From positions 18,217,857 to 18,281,856 of the forward strand of contig CM022676.1 of assembly GCA_012295275.1 (NCBI GenBank): a stretch of DNA of 64,000 bases, read 5' to 3'. This stretch comes from Chrysomallon squamiferum (Eukaryota; Mollusca; Gastropoda; Neomphalida; Peltospiridae). A program made the position numbers and the translations under genes. Positions 34,451-47,385 of the stretch are shown piece after piece. Under the pieces are notes generated by a model. It was not told the DNA's origin, did not search any database, and saw nothing but the letters and a program-made list of their open reading frames with translations. Numbering within the stretch: position 1 is the stretch's first letter; each line of letters starts with the position of its first letter.

Positions 34451-34900
34451 TTACTTTCTACACCATGTAAATATTTTTATTTGTCCGTTGTAAAACACTC
34501 CCACGTACAGTTTGTTGTCATCACAACAGACAGAGCAAGGTCTGGACAGTCCATCCTGGCCAGTGAGGATGTCACATGTAATGTTACCATCTCGTGACAA
34601 CTGAACAACACAATTTCTAAAACAATCACAAACAAAAATATTTCCCTCCCTGTCACATACGACATCTCTCAAGTCTCTCATCCTGTCTGAATCACGTGAC
34701 TGCCATTTGACGTCACCTGATGACGTCACACAAAATACTTTGTTTACATTTTCTCTTTTTGACAACACACTGAGACACTGACCGTGAACTGTGAAATTGT
34801 ACGGTCCGGGGATCAAATCTGTTGAGATAGAATTAATGAGCTGACCACTCTCTGTCAGTATATCCAAGTACTGACCACTAACACACCCAGTAACCGCGAA
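34451..34900 (-). pseudogene. NHL gene copy B, truncated
   Basis: The C-terminal half of the propeller: CVSGQYLDILTESGQLINSI to KIFTWCRK, stop at 34451. It is open and nearly identical to copy A, but homology ends abruptly at 34900/34901, where the sequence jumps to the equivalent of 13824 in block A. The first blades, linker and everything upstream are deleted (about 2.87 kb). No start or promoter remains. Confidence 0.88.
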
Positions 34901-35009
34901 ATGTTAGTATTAACAAAGAAAATTACAATTAGTAAAGAAGCAATGCACACATTTTGTTTTACTTAAAAAATAACAACTTTACCTAGGTGCTTCAAAATCT
35001 TTCATTACT

Positions 35010-35275
35010 GTTACCAGAATATTCTTTGTATGACCAATATGCTGAATCCTCCTCTTCTTGAACATTTTCACTGCTGCACTGGAGACAGCTTTCTCAAAGT
35101 CGGTCTAGATAATCTGTGGCTTCAAATTGAAGTTTTTTCTGCTTCAATCTTCAAGAGTTGAAAAACTGATACAAACGTAGCTTGAGTCTAGTTTGAAATG
35201 AACATGTAAACAAGAGGGTACACGATGTCCTGGAATTCTGCACGAAGAGTGTAAAACCAGTGTTTCCCTTTTTTT
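35010..35275 (-). mobile_element. fossil MULE-type transposase, copy B
   Basis: HWFYTLRAEFQDIVYPLVYM then, after a stop, TQATFVSVFQLLKIEAEKTS, and in a shifted frame the TDFEKAVSSAAVK equivalent (about 35110-35075). It retains the EAEK segment that is deleted in copy A, making the MULE assignment stronger here. Confidence 0.75.
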
Positions 35276-35889
35276 CTTAGTTCACCTGAGAGTACTGGTC
35301 ACCATGGAGACTGTACCTGTGAGTTATAGAACTGCTACCTGTACAAGATATTTATAATCTTGAAATAATCTACAATTTATTAATTTCATAAAGAAAGAGA
35401 AAATAAAAGGAAAGAAAAAAAAAAAACAATAAATAAATAAAGAAGAAAAAAGAGCAATAATAGTAGAAACAAAAAATATTATGCTAATAACAATATTAAT
35501 ATATGACAGGTTCTTTGATTTTGCTTCTGGAGAGAAATACTGCATCAATTACCACAACAAGTTAACAAAATACTTAAATAAATGTTTCTTTGTTTAACAG
35601 TATAAAACAGTTCATTCAATGAAGGCCGGCTTGCATTTGTATGGTTATTAAAACAACAAAAGCATTCAGTAATTTTGTAACATAATTTTCTAGTCATGAT
35701 TTAAAATCATGAGCTTTTATATCATTCTATTTACATTGTTGTAAAATTACAGTAAACTGAATTTGAATAAAAAAGAGTTGAGTTAAAACATTAAAACTTT
35801 GATTTCTAATTAAATGAAATATCATTCCCTCAAAGAGAGGTAATACAGGGAACTATCACAACTAACTTTGCTGCAGAATACACCATGAC

Positions 35890-36020
35890 AACATTTCTAG
35901 GAAATCCACTCACATTTCCATTAACAAGACCAGAGATCTTTCTGTGACATCTTTGAAAAGACCAAGAGGGTTTCCAGGGATGTCCATATAATCAAGAATT
36001 TCATTTCCCTAACTTCTGAG
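35890..36020 (-). other. exon-like conserved block, unknown (copy B)
   Basis: Counterpart of 14858-14970: GNEILDYMDIPGNPLGLFKD then VTERSLVLLMEM, with the same preceding TAG and GTGAGT donor. Confidence 0.45.
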
Positions 36021-38480
36021 TTCCAACAGATGAAAAAGAAAATTACAATATTAAGTATAGTAACACATTCAGTAATAATATGGAAATATTTTAAAAGGCA
36101 AATGGATTTGTTTCCCTAACATGAAATTAGTTATATTCTTGGATTAAAGTATTTTATTAAATTGGAAAGGTTTCTAGGTTGTGTTTTCTTTTTTTTCCCT
36201 TTGTAACGTTATGATGCTAACTTAAGTTAGAAAATGTTTATATATCTACAATTTACTGTTCAATTTTAATTTCAAGGAAGGGTATTCATTATCACTGAAC
36301 ATACAATAAAGAAAATAAAAAAATAATATAGCTTTAATTATAAAACAAGAGCACACACACACATAAGTTTAACTATTTAACTTTCACTTTTCTTATAAAT
36401 GTAATAAAAAGTAAGTGTAAATTAAAATATTCAATATAATAAATCAAAAAATAAATATTTAAGTAAATAAAATAAAAGCTAATTTTATAAATTACTGCAA
36501 AGATAATTTAATAATTGTTTTAAAACGAATGTTTAAAATTTGTTTTTGATATTTATAGAAGTTCAATTAATGTATAGCAATAATACCATGTACTGGAGGT
36601 ATACAGGGCACAGGAGGGTAAGGAATAAAGTAATAATGATGACTGAGGAAGAAGGAAACAAGACAAGGTTTCAAATCAAAGAAATTTAATAACAGACACA
36701 GTGACACAGAAAGATTAAATATGAAAACTATTGTAAGACTGACATCTCCAAACAGGACAAACTGATCGAAGTTTATGGTGACTAATGAGACTGAATAAAC
36801 CATCAGTTCATTTTACTGATATATTTTAGAAAAACGGAATCATTCTTGTACATTTACTACTTGTGTGCTGCCATCTACACCAGCGACACAAAACTGTGTG
36901 ACAAGGTTAAGAGAATGAGAAAAAAAAATCTCATGAGTATTATCAAATATTTTTTGAACTGAAATTGAGAAAACAACCTATAAATAAAGTAATACAGAAC
37001 ATCAGATAAACATTTTTGTAATATTCTTACACTCATTAATACATACTTGACCACAGACAGTAACATCAATGACATTTTAGGTATTCTTACTCCCCCAAAA
37101 ATATCCCACTTGATAGGGATGGTGCTGTAGATAAAATAGTTGATCAATAAATCATTTAAGAAATTCTTCAGTTCTAAGTACATAAGTGTGGAAAGTAATA
37201 TTTAAACAAAAGCAATTAACTTCACTTTTGCAGTTTCTTCTTAAGTTCAGTTGTTTTGTGACAGGGCTTCTATTGTCTCTCATAGAAACACATTAACATC
37301 TAGCAGATTCCCTGATATGGCATGATTCCATTTTTGTAATCCTTGGCTTATAGAAATGAACTAGAAATATCCTTAAAAAAATACTAGCATATGAAAATTA
37401 ACATAAATATAAAGTGGAATATGGTAAATTTGGACTTCTGTAACCTTTACCCATTGTTAGAGAATGCATATAAATTCTACTACTTTCGTGAGTTAGAAAT
37501 ACTAAAAAAAAAAAGAAAAAAACAATTAAAATATGGAAAAAATAACCATTTTATATAATATTTTATTTGTATCACATATACATTTATAAACAATTTCTAA
37601 TGTTATAAAAGCTCTGTACATGAATGAATGTGACTGACTGAGATTTGTTTATATTTACTTACATGTCATTTGTAAGATGTGTTTATAACACAACATTTCT
37701 ATCAAATTTGCTTTGTATTCATTTTAAACTGGGAAGTAAAGTAACGATATATGACTGCTTAACATAATCCATGCAATATTAAATCAGAATATGTTTATCT
37801 TAATAAAGGTTTTGGTCTCTTGGGTGATAAAGCTTTTGACATTAAAAAGGAAGTTGAAGGAACAGAATTTAGATTAAATATTCCACCATTTGCAAGATGA
37901 GGATCAGAAGTGAGTGAGAAGACATTGTGTACATGTTCAAAGAGTTATCAGACTCATAAAAGTATATAAATATTAAGTGGTAAATTTTATTTGTGTGTGA
38001 TGTCTTCTGTTGATCAAATATGGTATGTGTGTTCATTTTTAACACATTTTATGTCACCATGTATTAAAATAAAGTAAATTTATTACAACTTGAAAGCCTT
38101 ACATGTGTTCAAAGTCCACTGCCTGATGGAACATTCCCAACCTGTGTGTCCACTGTGTTTTCACAGATATTGCCAGACAGAGAATATGAGATGTATGCAG
38201 ACTTATGAGATGATGAAGAAAAAAGTTTACTTATGATAATCATTATACAAATTGAAATGAATAAAAGACTACAAAATACTTTTAGTAAATATTAAAATCT
38301 CAAAATGATACCAGATCTGCAATAAGATATTTATTTTAGTCTACATGTGTTTGGATGTCGTGAAGTGTATTAATTGTAAGAACTGCGGTACTGACAGGTA
38401 CATGTCAGACCTGCCCAACCCAGCATAGTCTCAGTGTAACAAGAGTGAATAAACAAATTACACACAATACACCATTAGTT
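36021..38480. other. no gene recognised
   Basis: To about 37800 it follows block A 14970-16445. Beyond that the sequence is unique to this block. Frames at 36567-36803 and 36875-37183 are unremarkable. Confidence 0.6.
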
Positions 38481-38841
38481 AGCTTCACACACTGATTACT
38501 TATTTCATATATATATATATATATCAGATATACTTATCTCATTCACTGATTGTTTATTTCATATATCCATATATATATGAGATATACTTACTTCACAAAC
38601 TGATTATTTGTTTATTTCATACATTCATATATATATAGATATACTTATCTCATACACTGATTATTTGTTTATTTCATAATTCATATATATAATAGATATA
38701 CTTATCTCATACACTCATTATCTGTTTATTTCATATATTCATATATATATGACATACTTATCTTCATAAACGAATTTTTTGTTTATTACGTATATTCATA
38801 TATAAATCAGATATACTTACTTCGCACGCTGATTACTTGTT

Positions 38842-38918
<77 letters not shown>

Positions 38919-38925
38919 AGATATA
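38480..38925. repeat. ~60-bp AT-rich tandem repeat ending in long (TA)n
   Basis: About six to seven units of ATATACTTATCTCA, CTGATTATTTGTTTATTTCA and TA runs; the last (TA)n is at about 38849-38915. Confidence 0.85.
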
Positions 38926-38937
38926 CTTATCTCGTTG

Positions 38938-39035
38938 TACACAGAAACCAGATTTCCCTTGCTCACCTGTCAGCCCAGGTGAACCATTATGACCTGGATC
39001 TCCATGCTTACGTTTCTCACCTGGAAAATCGTCAC
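38938..39035 (-). CDS. possible collagen-like exon
   Basis: On the minus strand, after CTCCTGCAG, DDFPGEKRKHGDPGHNGSP then GLTGEQGKSGFC. From GDP on there are six Gly-X-Y triplets with Pro and charged residues. Mollusc secreted lectin/C1q-type proteins often carry such short stretches. The frame then runs into (TA)n. An alternative upstream start gives MFKLIFSLILRMLWSSCS, which looks like a signal peptide but may be intron. No partner exon was confirmed. Confidence 0.4.
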
Positions 39036-39099
39036 TGCAGGAGGACCATAACATTCTTAAGATTAAACTAAAAATCAATTTAAACATTTAATATACAGT

Positions 39100-40280
39100 T
39101 AATGCTGTTTTATTTCATTTCATTTCACTCTATTCTATTTCATTTATTGTATTTCATTTCAGAAGATACAACAAAGAATAATTTTAAAAAGCCAGTACCT
39201 GCTGAAAGTGTGAGTAGCTGCATGTAAGTGAAGATTTTATAACAAAGCTGGGATTCTTCCTCCAGTTTGTTCAGACTGTAGTCAGCTGATGTTCGACCAG
39301 AAATCTTCAGAGTCAGGTAGATTTATAATGTCTCACACCAGAGAACTGTGTGAAATAACTAAAATATGTGATATACTGAAATTTATAAAAAGATATACAC
39401 TTAACTTATCAAAGCTAATTATTTGTGAATACAAAACATCACCCAGAAGATTTTATATTAAAATAATAATGATCATGATCACAATAAAAATAAATAAGTA
39501 AATAATACTAAGAAGTGAACTAAAATTTAGTAGTCATTAATAAAACATGAGCCAAATAAAGGGTTTCCACAATTTTACCTATTTATTTGTAATTGTTTTT
39601 ATCATGCTCTGAATATTTCAGAATAATTAATTAATGTATAAATATATTTAATTTCTTATAAATATTATAAAACTTTTAACCAGAGGAAAATGCTTTCAGC
39701 TCTGGGGGTTTTCAGGCAAATCTCAGTGGTTTCTTTTCTGATAAAAACAACAATGTCAAAAGAGAAAAATAAAATTATACCTGCTCAGTCTTTGAAGCTT
39801 AATTTTAAAACAACATTTACAACAATTAATAAATAAACAATATATATATATGATAATGAAGGATTGTCATTTTCATAAATTAAAAAAATAATAATAAATT
39901 AAAAAATAAAGATATCTACCTCTGCATGATTGTCCAGTTTAAATAGAGGTGACATCACATCACCAGCGACAAACACAAATAAAAATGTTGAAGGAAGATT
40001 TCCACTTTCAGCAACAAGAAGTCAGTTTCTAAAATATATAATATATATATAAACAATATGAACCCTAATGTAGTTAACATATTAATTATTAAACATGAAC
40101 AAAATTAAACATGGAAAAAAAGTTCAACAACTCTATAACATATTTATATTTATAATCTTGCTACACTTAAACTCAAATATTAAAATTATAAATTTAAAAT
40201 TGTATGATCTCAGCTTTATCATGAAGAAACATGTAACAGCAAATGTCACAAAATATTAAAAGTTATCACAAGATGCAATT
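39100..40280. other. weak exon-like pieces, otherwise no gene
   Basis: Minus-strand pieces with donors: 39300-39199 (SLNKLEEESQLCYKIFTYMQ, then LLTLSA before GTACTG) and about 40010-39921 (VAGDVMSPLFKLDNHAE before GTAGAT). They could be GST-like N-terminal pieces of a MetRS copy, by analogy with the neighbouring blocks, but similarity is too low to state. Confidence 0.3.
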
Positions 40281-40284
40281 AGTG

Positions 40285-40753
40285 ATAAACGACTATTATT
40301 TGGTTGACCGATTTTTTCTACAAGTTGTAACATAAGAGCCAGTGTTAATTACTTTATCGCAAACATTTATTTCTCATAAAAGAATTGCTCGTAATGCCAT
40401 TAGGTGAACGTATCGGCTTACCTTAATTTGCCAACTTATATTTATAAACACTAATGCCACAATGAAGCCAGCGAGCACTTCCAGCCTGATATGTTAAAGT
40501 TATCGGTTTGTTAACGGAACAAGTTGTTATAGGAGATAACTCTATAACGAAGTATTTGCGATTGTTTTTCTTTTTCCATGCGAACATTAATTGGCTAAGG
40601 TGAAACCAGGGAACAAATCTAGGGAACTTTTAAACCGTTAGGTTAAAGAATTATCGGTTGGTTGATGGAAACAAGTAGTCATGGGAGATAACTCTGTAAC
40701 CTAGTATTTGCTATTCTTTTTCCATTTCAGTTCCACTAGGGTTACTTACCCGC

Positions 40754-40812
<59 letters not shown>

Positions 40813-41040
40813 GTATTATTATTACTATTATTATTATATAATTCCATTTTTGTAAAAATTCATTTTTATGGCTATTTTAGTTTAAAAAAATATATATATT
40901 CATTTTGAATGTTGGCAAATTAATGTAAGCCGATACGTCAAATTTATCGAACTATGAGCAAGTGGTTCTTCTGTTATATGTTGTAGAAAAACGAGGTCAA
41001 CAAATATTTTTTGAGCGACTAACCCATATTATTTTTTGTC
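40285..41040. repeat. imperfect inverted repeat with (TAA)n centre
   Basis: The left arm 40285-40440 (ACGACTATTATTTGGTTGAC to CTTACCTTAATTTGCCAAC) recurs in reverse complement at 40905-41035. The spacer has a (TAA)n array (40757-40812). Part of the arm also recurs at 16710-16760. Could be a foldback element or a head-to-head duplication. Confidence 0.7.
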
Positions 41041-41299
41041 TAAATTTCGAGCCTTGTACTTAACGAGATATTCACATAGCATGCATAATCGTCAGCTTGA
41101 AAGACAGTATGAGTATGACATTTGTCTCAAGTAGAAAATTTGAGTAATAGATATTCATAAGAAGGCGAAAAAAGTAAGTTCTTATGGAGTAATATTATTT
41201 ATTCATCACATAGTCTGTTAAAGAATTATATTTGGAAATCAGAATACTTAAAGGGTTAAATGAATTGTAATATATTTTAACTGGATAAAAAAGACTCAT

Positions 41300-41445
<146 letters not shown>

Positions 41446-41464
41446 AAAAAATGATTTTTTTTTC

Positions 41465-42440
41465 TGCAGCTGATACTTCTGGGAGTTCTACAAAACACTC
41501 CAATGAACAAAGCAGAGAAAAAGTATATTTGTTTTAATCATTAGTATTTTGTTTCTGTTTAAGCAGAAGTTAATTTGTAAATTCTCCTTCATTTTTATAG
41601 AGGACTAATGTACTAAAATTGTGTGTGTGTGTGTGTGTGGATGTGTGTGTGTGTGTGTGTGTCTGCTTATATCCTCTATTGTTTTTTAAATATTGGTCAG
41701 AACAAATTCACAGCTTTATTCAAGCATTGCAAACTCGAAGAGGGAGAACAAAATTGGCAGAAGAAAATGTAATCCACATGCCTTACATGTGAACACAGAG
41801 AAAGGATAGTTCAGTTTTTGCAGCATTTTCCTAAAGACTGTGACTATTTTTGCTAGGGTGAGTCCCAGGATTCAAAGGGAGTGATTTGAAAATACTGTCT
41901 GCATGTGAGACTAAATCTTCACTTTGGAGGGACTATCGATAGACTGCTATTGCACAGGGTAAGAATTCATTTGAATAATGTGTAATTTTTCTAACAGATT
42001 AAGTGATATTTACCAGAATGTCTTCTGAAACATTTATAAAGGAGTAAATATAATTTTAATGATATAGTCTTATTTCTTACATTAATTGATTTTATACTAC
42101 AGGGTGCATTTATTTGTTATTTTAACTTTTGTTTTCATATTTATTTTTAAGAAAAAGCTGTGTCCTTTGGAGTTGCTTATCAGTTTTATGTCAAGGATAC
42201 AGATTTTTAATCCATTTTAGGTCATCATTTATCAATGTGTATAAAATACATGTTCCTATTATTGTCTCAAAACTGATCTCTGCTGGCAATGCAAACAGTG
42301 AAAAGATACAGCAAACTGCCAGTCTTCCAGCAGAAGATGAAATAACAATGTTTGGAAAGCAATTTGAGTACAGCATTTTGTACAGCAAGTTCACATTCCA
42401 GACAGCCAGAACCAGTTTACTTTCTTGTGTCAAGTAAATG
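41465..42440 (+). other. exon-like but unassigned sequence
   Basis: After TTTCTGCAG, ADTSGSSTKHSNEQSREK then GTATAT; at 41698-41840, KHCKLEEGEQNWQKKM, then STCLTCEHRE and LQHFPKDC, which faintly resembles a BED-type zinc finger (CxxC...HxxxxC); at 42218-42437 an open frame IQQTASLPAEDEITMFGKQF. None is strong enough for a gene call. Confidence 0.3.
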
Positions 42441-43257
42441 TGGAATTTTTAAACTATATTCTGAAACTCTGTCTGGATAAATCTATCAGCTGGTGAGTCA
42501 GTTAATCTATTAATTAATTAATTTATTTAATTGTTTTGTTATTGGTGTATTTGTTTTGTGTTTCTTATTGTGTGCTATTTTTTTTTACATTATTATTATT
42601 TGAACTGTTATATGATTGTGCTATTTTATGTTATATTTTTAGATTATTTAATCAAACCTCTCTCAGTTGATTCAGAATGTCTAGTTGACATACTGCTTGA
42701 ATGTGGTGCTCTCTCTAATACGGGGGAAATTAACGCATAATCACGACCTCGGAAATCGTTAGTTGTTTATTGTCTCCACATCTTAACGGTAAGGATTATT
42801 ATATTTTTGTAATCACTAGAATCCCTTATAGTTAAATGCCTTGGTTTATACAACCACTGACTAAACGGTGAACGCTGTGTATTAATTACTGGCTGATAAA
42901 CCTTATTTTTTTATAATGCAGTCATGTTTCCGGGGTCAGTTCGGGAGACCTGCTTTCTCCAGTAACTCGTGAAACATGGTTCACATTAAAACCAATAAAC
43001 ATTTGATATAAATTTTGGCGGTGTTCAGCCATTACACCATATATATTGGCTATATTCCGAATTTGAATTTTAAAATTAATTAATTTTTAAACATAATCCA
43101 GATTGATAATTATATATAATGAACAAAACTGGTCACATGCATTTTTTATATAAATAAACAAATAAACAAGAACAATATAGATCATGTTTTGGACGGCGTT
43201 TGACAGATATAGTAGTGTTTTAACAGGGCTAAAATAATCAGTTTTACTACTGTCAGG

Positions 43258-43260
43258 TCC

Positions 43261-43307
<47 letters not shown>

Positions 43308-43355
43308 GTTATTGTTATTGTTATTGTTGTTATTATTATTATTTATTTATTTATT
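43258..43355. repeat. (TTA)n/(TTG) microsatellite
   Basis: About 95 bp of ATT-type repeats. Confidence 0.95.
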
Positions 43356-44579
43356 TAGGTTTTTGTCATTCTTAACTTAATTGTATGTAGGATAATACGA
43401 TTTATTTACTTTGCTTTGGTTCGACACAAAAACAAATAACTTTCATCTATACTTAGATAAATTATGTTTGCTTACCTTTTTGATATGAAACTAATAATGT
43501 TATTTGTTTCATTTATATGTTTTCTTTCCTTGATATGTGTAAAGAAAATGTATTATGCTTATATAAATATTAACAAACTACAACTGATTCATGCTCTAAG
43601 CAAGTTGATGAATAAGTAGTGGCAATGTTTCTAGTGTTCAACATGAAGTAAGCTGATAAACTAATAGTGACAAAGTTTCTACAGTTCACACTATGTATGC
43701 TGATAAACTTGTAGTGACAATGTTTCTAGTAGTTCACACTAAGCCAGTTGCTAGTAGTCAAACACTGACAGTAAGTTATTTCATCAGAAGGAAGAAACAA
43801 CAACACGTTTTAAGCTTAGAATCAGATTTATTTACTAATCTACAATGTTGTATACAAGTCTGTGAACCTTAATATCAGAATGCGATGAACTTTGTATTGT
43901 CCTGAAAATGATCTTAACAAACTTTACAAAGTATGTTAATTCTCAGTTATTTTATGTGTCTAGTTTTATTTCTTTTTCTCTCATTTTTCTTCAAATATAA
44001 CTAAAATGAATTTACTTTCAACATGTTTTCACTTTACAGAAATATGCAGTGAACAAGAATATGAAGGTAAGCTCTGTCTGTTGTGTTTGTTTGTGTGGGT
44101 GTGTTTTTATTAGTATTTGTCAAGTGTGACTTACTTTTGTCTTAAAATGTTAAAGAAGCTCTGTAAATCTTAACTTAGGGAATTATAATTTGATTTAGAC
44201 ATCTTTGTTGATGTCTCTGAACTGTTATAAACTTGAGCTTAGAAGTAAAAGACTTTGCCCTTTGTTGTAAGTTATTTTAACACTATTAACAAAACACTAC
44301 TTTATCACACTCTAGTGTTGACTGCTTTCTGATAAGAAGAAAGAAAGACAAGTGCAGTTTATGGAATGTGAGAGAAACACTCACATGACAGGTGTTAATC
44401 AAGGAGATGGTAAGTGGACTAACAAATATGAAATGCAGTATATAGCTCAGGTAAAACATTTGAAATTGTTTTCATTTTATGTGTAGTTTTCTGTTAAAGA
44501 AATGTCATCAGTGGAATCTTTATGACCATACTCTTTTGTGATTTTTATTTTTTACAATTTTTTTTTTTTTTTCACTCAG

Positions 44580-44754
44580 ATGCAGACAGTTGTATAGCAG
44601 CAGCAGGCTGCATCGGTGACATCGGCAGTTAATGTGATACAGTGTCCTGATCAGACAACAACTGCATTGCAAGCAGCCAGTGTCATTCAGTCTCAGCCAC
44701 GTGTACAGCAACCAGCAGCATCAGTGACATTGTTATTGTAACTGACACACCTGA
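44580..44754 (+). pseudogene. Gln-rich exon resembling CREB transactivation domain
   Basis: A T-rich acceptor (ACTCAG, ends 44579) precedes MQTVV, TAG (44595-44597), QQQAASVTSAVNVIQCPDQ, TTTALQAASVIQSQPRV, QQPAASVTLLL, TAA. The ALQAASVIQSQP and VNVIQ pieces resemble the Q-rich activation region of CREB1 factors. The TAG is one base from CAG. A small upstream piece, about 44355-44410, reads MECERNTHMTGVNQGD before a GTAAGT donor and could be the matching 5' exon. No bZIP exon was seen. Confidence 0.4.
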
Positions 44755-44759
44755 TATGT

Positions 44760-47200
44760 GATTTCTGAAACAAATTAGGATAAAACAGACAAAGTTTGTT
44801 TGTGCTGGATAATGTAAACAGCAAACCAGTAGAGTTTACAAGAAGGTGAGTTAAAATATGCATTTTTGTTACAAAACTTTATACAAATTTTAATTTATAT
44901 GACTCCAGTTTAATAATAGAACTTTTTTCTATTTGTAAGATTTCTATTTAGTGGTAAAACTTGACTATAAAGGAAAACTTTAATGTAGTTATAAAAATTG
45001 TTCTATTTATGATTACAAGACCAGTTCTGTTACAAAACTTCATTATAAAGTTTAGCCTTCAGGGGATGTATTTAGTTGAAATCTTACAGTTTGTTAAACC
45101 TCATTAGACAAACTGATATCTGTAAATAACTAATGGGCGGCATTTATTATTATTATTATCATTATTATTATCATTACTATTATTATTATTATTATTGATC
45201 AAGATCTAGCATTTATTCTAATTAGTTGAATATTTTAATGCTTTAATTTCATAATGTCACTTTACTTTTATTTATTTCAAAATTCTATGATCAAATATAA
45301 AGTGAAATGTTTTGTTTTATGATTTACTAACTAAGGTTTTTGTGTGCTACACAGTGAAGGTGTTCATATCTGTGTTTACAAAATACAAATCTGAAGTATT
45401 TTTATTCATGCATACATGACATATCAACAGCAGAATATAATATATTTGTTAAAGATGACTGATGTGGTTAATACCATTCTGCTACTAATGAATTTTAGCA
45501 GTGTATGATCAAATCTTGTTTTTGATTTATTAGAACACAGTTCTGATTTCAACTTTCTTCACAAATATATAAATACTATGTTATCATACTGTTTATAGCT
45601 TACTAATAATATCAGAAATATTTAAAAGAAATGACAGTCTCAAAATAAATTTGTTTTTTTATATGTGTAAGATTTTTACTTTTCTCTAGCTAGTTTTAAA
45701 ATTTGTCCAGCAAGTACATCTACATGTTAAAAACAGAACAAATCTATTTCATAAAATATTCAAATTTTCTCTCAAAAATCTTAAATATTCAATTATTATA
45801 TTCCAAATTAATATATCGTTTCTGCAGAAACACAGTGTAACAATTTAAGATATATATATAACTAGGTTATAATGAAAAAAAAAATTGAAAAAGAAATTGT
45901 ACAATTTAATATTAAATAATTAATATATGGCAACCAGAATATTTCAAAAAATAAAGTGAAAATGTATAGTTTAGTTTACTTATTGAAACATTAGTCTTGA
46001 TCATTACAGTAAAGTTATTAATAACTAGTCAGTAAGAAAAATTAAAACCAAACATTATCTACATTTAGTACCAAAAATGAACATTTGAAGTACATGACAT
46101 TAAAAATTAAATTATGCAAATAATCATTTTAACTGTGAAATAATAATAAAATAATGAATAATTCCTCCCCGCAAAAACCCCCAAAATATATCACATTAAA
46201 TAACAAGTTATCTCCCCTTAGACCAGCTTCATAAATTAGTACATGTAAGTAACATATAAATAAATTTATTTAATAAAAATGACTGCAGTAAATACTTTAG
46301 AAATGTAATGGCTGGATTATAATGTTAAGTATAGATAACTATTGTTAATCAGTCAAGAAATTTTTAAAACAAAGTGGGAAAAAACAATAATAATAAAATG
46401 ATGATTTACAACTGTTTTAAGACTGTTTTGCTATCTTACCTGTGTTATAATAATAATAACAATAATAATCTATTTTTATAAAATATTAATTTTGATAAAT
46501 GATGATAAAATTTCTACATATTCATGATATTGTAAAATAAATAATAATAAAAGATAGCATAATATATTTAATGTTGTTAATTGCCAAGCAGTTAAATCAC
46601 AATGCAAACACCAACAACTAACCTTAAATGGATTCTAAGATATTATGAACATGTGTTATCACATGGATAAGAATATTCTTGCAAGATAAACAATGAAACA
46701 ACTAGACATGAAGAAAACTGAAATATTTGGGAAAAATTATTTGTATGAAATGTAACTATGTGACATCTATTTATGGATTGAAAAAAGTTTTATTTTATAT
46801 TTCTATTTTATTTTTGCCATTATGTAATTAAGGGTGTTTCTTACTATAATATTTATATTACAAGTATTGAATATTAGGAATGTGCAAACGCTTCACAAAT
46901 TATACGTCACAAAAGATGTGCATACATCTACCGTCACTCACATTTCGAGTTGTAGCATGTCAGATTTCAGTCACGTGTTTATGAGCAGACACGTTTATTA
47001 ACAGCGACACACAGAAATTATTTCAGTGACGTGTTGTCAGCTCCAGTAAAACCACTCACAAACAAGGACGTATTTTGTGTAAGCAGACAGCCATTTTGAG
47101 ATTTGAAGGTAGTTTGCATTGCATTGTGACTTAATGTATACCGTGCTATTATTTTCTTAAAATAAATCAGCAGTATTGAACATGTAATATGTTTCATTTA
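44760..47200. other. no gene recognised
   Basis: AT-rich, with short ATT arrays. A GC-richer stretch at 46910-47100 with ACGTG/TGACGTG words and a T-rich acceptor with an exon-like block at 47219-47285 (donor AAG|GTAGGA) may be a promoter and noncoding exon related to those before the BTB gene. Confidence 0.5.
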
Positions 47201-47301
47201 TTTATTTATTTATTTTTAGATTCTCACTTCAGTGATCTACAGAAAAACCGTCAAACAGAAATTCTCACCAGGAAGGTCTTAAAGGTAGGAAGCATTATTT
47301 G

Positions 47302-47304
<3 letters not shown>

Positions 47305-47377
<73 letters not shown>
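47305..47377. repeat. (CT)n microsatellite
   Basis: About 36 CT units, then a short GT array. Confidence 0.95.

Positions 47378-47385
<8 letters not shown>

Noticed and set aside
35324-35548. Phe/Ser-rich minus-strand frame
   Set aside because: AT-rich chance frame; the matching site in block A is not open.
42191-42433. 80-codon minus-strand frame opposite 42129-42437
   Set aside because: No splice context or recognisable motif; the plus-strand frame is no better, so neither was called as a gene.
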